This document shows positions 63,700 through 64,000 of a stretch of 64,000 nt of DNA, piece by piece. The stretch comes from Gillisella vitis (GTDB lineage Bacteria; Pseudomonadota; Alphaproteobacteria; Rhizobiales; Rhizobiaceae). The first letter of the stretch is position 1, and each line of letters opens with the position of its first letter. The position numbers were made by a program, and so were the translations under genes. The notes beneath the pieces were generated by a model. It was not told the origin of the DNA. It did not search any database and saw only the letters and a program-made list of their open reading frames with translations. The stretch is from positions 868,001-932,000 of the forward strand of contig NZ_LMVL02000002.1 of assembly GCF_001541345.2 (NCBI RefSeq), in the 5' to 3' direction.

Positions 63700-64000
63700 A
63701 TGAGCAAAGCCAAGGACGACACTATAGCCGCGAGGATTGCCCGCGTATTGGCGCAACGCATCGTGCATGGAGAACTACAGCCCGGCATTCGGCTGGCACA
63801 GGACCATATTGCCGAGGAATTTTCGGTAAGCCAGGTGCCGGTGCGGGAGGCGTTCCGGCGTCTGGAGGCGCAGGGCCTGGTCGTCAGTCTGCCGCGCCGC
63901 GGGGTCCGGGTGGCGAGTTTCGATTTGAAACAGGTGCGCGAAGTGGCGGAAATGCGCGCCGCCCTTGAAGTGCTGGCGCTGAAGCATGCCGCTCCGCATC
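63700..64000 (+). CDS. GntR family transcriptional regulator (3' end beyond window)
   Basis: First 100 residues of a GntR-type regulator starting MSKAKDDTIAARIARVLAQ behind TCAGGAG. The N-terminal winged helix is recognisable from IVHGELQPGIRLAQDHIAEEFSVSQVPVREAFRRLEAQGLVVSLPRRGVRVASF. The next part (REVAEMRAALEVLALKHAA) fits the beginning of an FCD ligand-binding domain (FadR subgroup). The C-terminus, ligand and targets are outside the window. Confidence 0.9.
   Translation, partial: MSKAKDDTIAARIARVLAQRIVHGELQPGIRLAQDHIAEEFSVSQVPVREAFRRLEAQGLVVSLPRRGVRVASFDLKQVREVAEMRAALEVLALKHAAPH

Overview
This is a gene-dense, high-GC stretch of alphaproteobacterial chromosome. The best fit is the Rhizobiaceae (Agrobacterium/Allorhizobium/Rhizobium group). 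Pointers are the bioMNY biotin transporter, the ctaC-ctaD-ctaB-coxF-ctaG-ctaE oxidase cluster followed by DUF983 and surf1, the ispH / thrB-rnhA neighbourhood, the dxs-xseB-histone-deacetylase-like cluster, the RibB with a decayed GTP cyclohydrolase half, and a CtrA-type TTAA-N7-TTAA box. The genus is inferred from gene content only. I see no phage, IS element, CRISPR array, rRNA or tRNA. Most of the window is core genome with a few accessory insertions.

Layout. 1-5.8 kb: a chemoreceptor cut by the window edge, then on the minus strand deacetylase-like, xseB and dxs. 5.8-8.6 kb: a phosphotransferase and the biotin ECF transporter bioMNY (minus). 8.7-13.3 kb: agmatinase-family enzyme, ycaQ-type DNA glycosylase, an inserted-looking LysE exporter/Lrp regulator pair bracketed by a perfect 75-bp repeat and a ycaQ remnant, a cupin, and a small protein under a CtrA-like box. 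13.4-20.4 kb: nucleoside deoxyribosyltransferase-like protein, a possible Imm26-type protein, ribB, aroC and a large PAS-GGDEF-EAL sensor (all minus). 20.4-25.9 kb: a 0.7-kb repeat-bearing non-coding stretch, a DUF1344 protein, a phosphatase, fabI, a DnaJ-like protein, a lipoprotein and pdxH. 25.9-31.3 kb: polysaccharide deacetylase, an MFS exporter and soxR facing each other across a perfect SoxR box, a DacC-type carboxypeptidase with SPOR domain and a MazG-like protein. 31.3-35.5 kb: DUF3431, HAD, VOC, tldD and an IalB-family protein (minus).

36-44.4 kb (plus): the aa3 cytochrome oxidase operon, including an unlisted 45-residue CoxF-like gene, then assembly factors, DUF1304 and ispH. An FNR/FixK-type box lies just before ctaC. 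44.4-50.8 kb: a class D beta-lactamase, thrB-rnhA, a Dabb protein, a zinc/manganese ABC transporter behind a Zur-like box and a 47-residue small ORF, and a peroxiredoxin. 50.8-64 kb: a DsbD-N-domain protein, yqgE, a DMT transporter with divergent ArsR regulator, a 7TM-PAS-(degenerate GGDEF)-EAL protein coupled to a GNAT gene, an M16 protease and thrC, a lipoprotein, a diacylglycerol-kinase-like protein, a HAD phosphatase, and the start of a GntR regulator behind twin GCAGATCTGC palindromes.

The genes join into several coherent units: isoprenoid precursors (dxs, ispH), aerobic respiration (cta operon, ctaB/ctaG/surf1), threonine synthesis (thrB, thrC), redox stress (SoxR/MFS, peroxiredoxin), metal and biotin uptake, and cyclic-di-GMP signalling (two large proteins). 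I did not find a convincing wholly new multigene system. The strongest leads are the 75-bp-repeat module, the small ORF leading the metal transporter, and the promoter-proximal operators.
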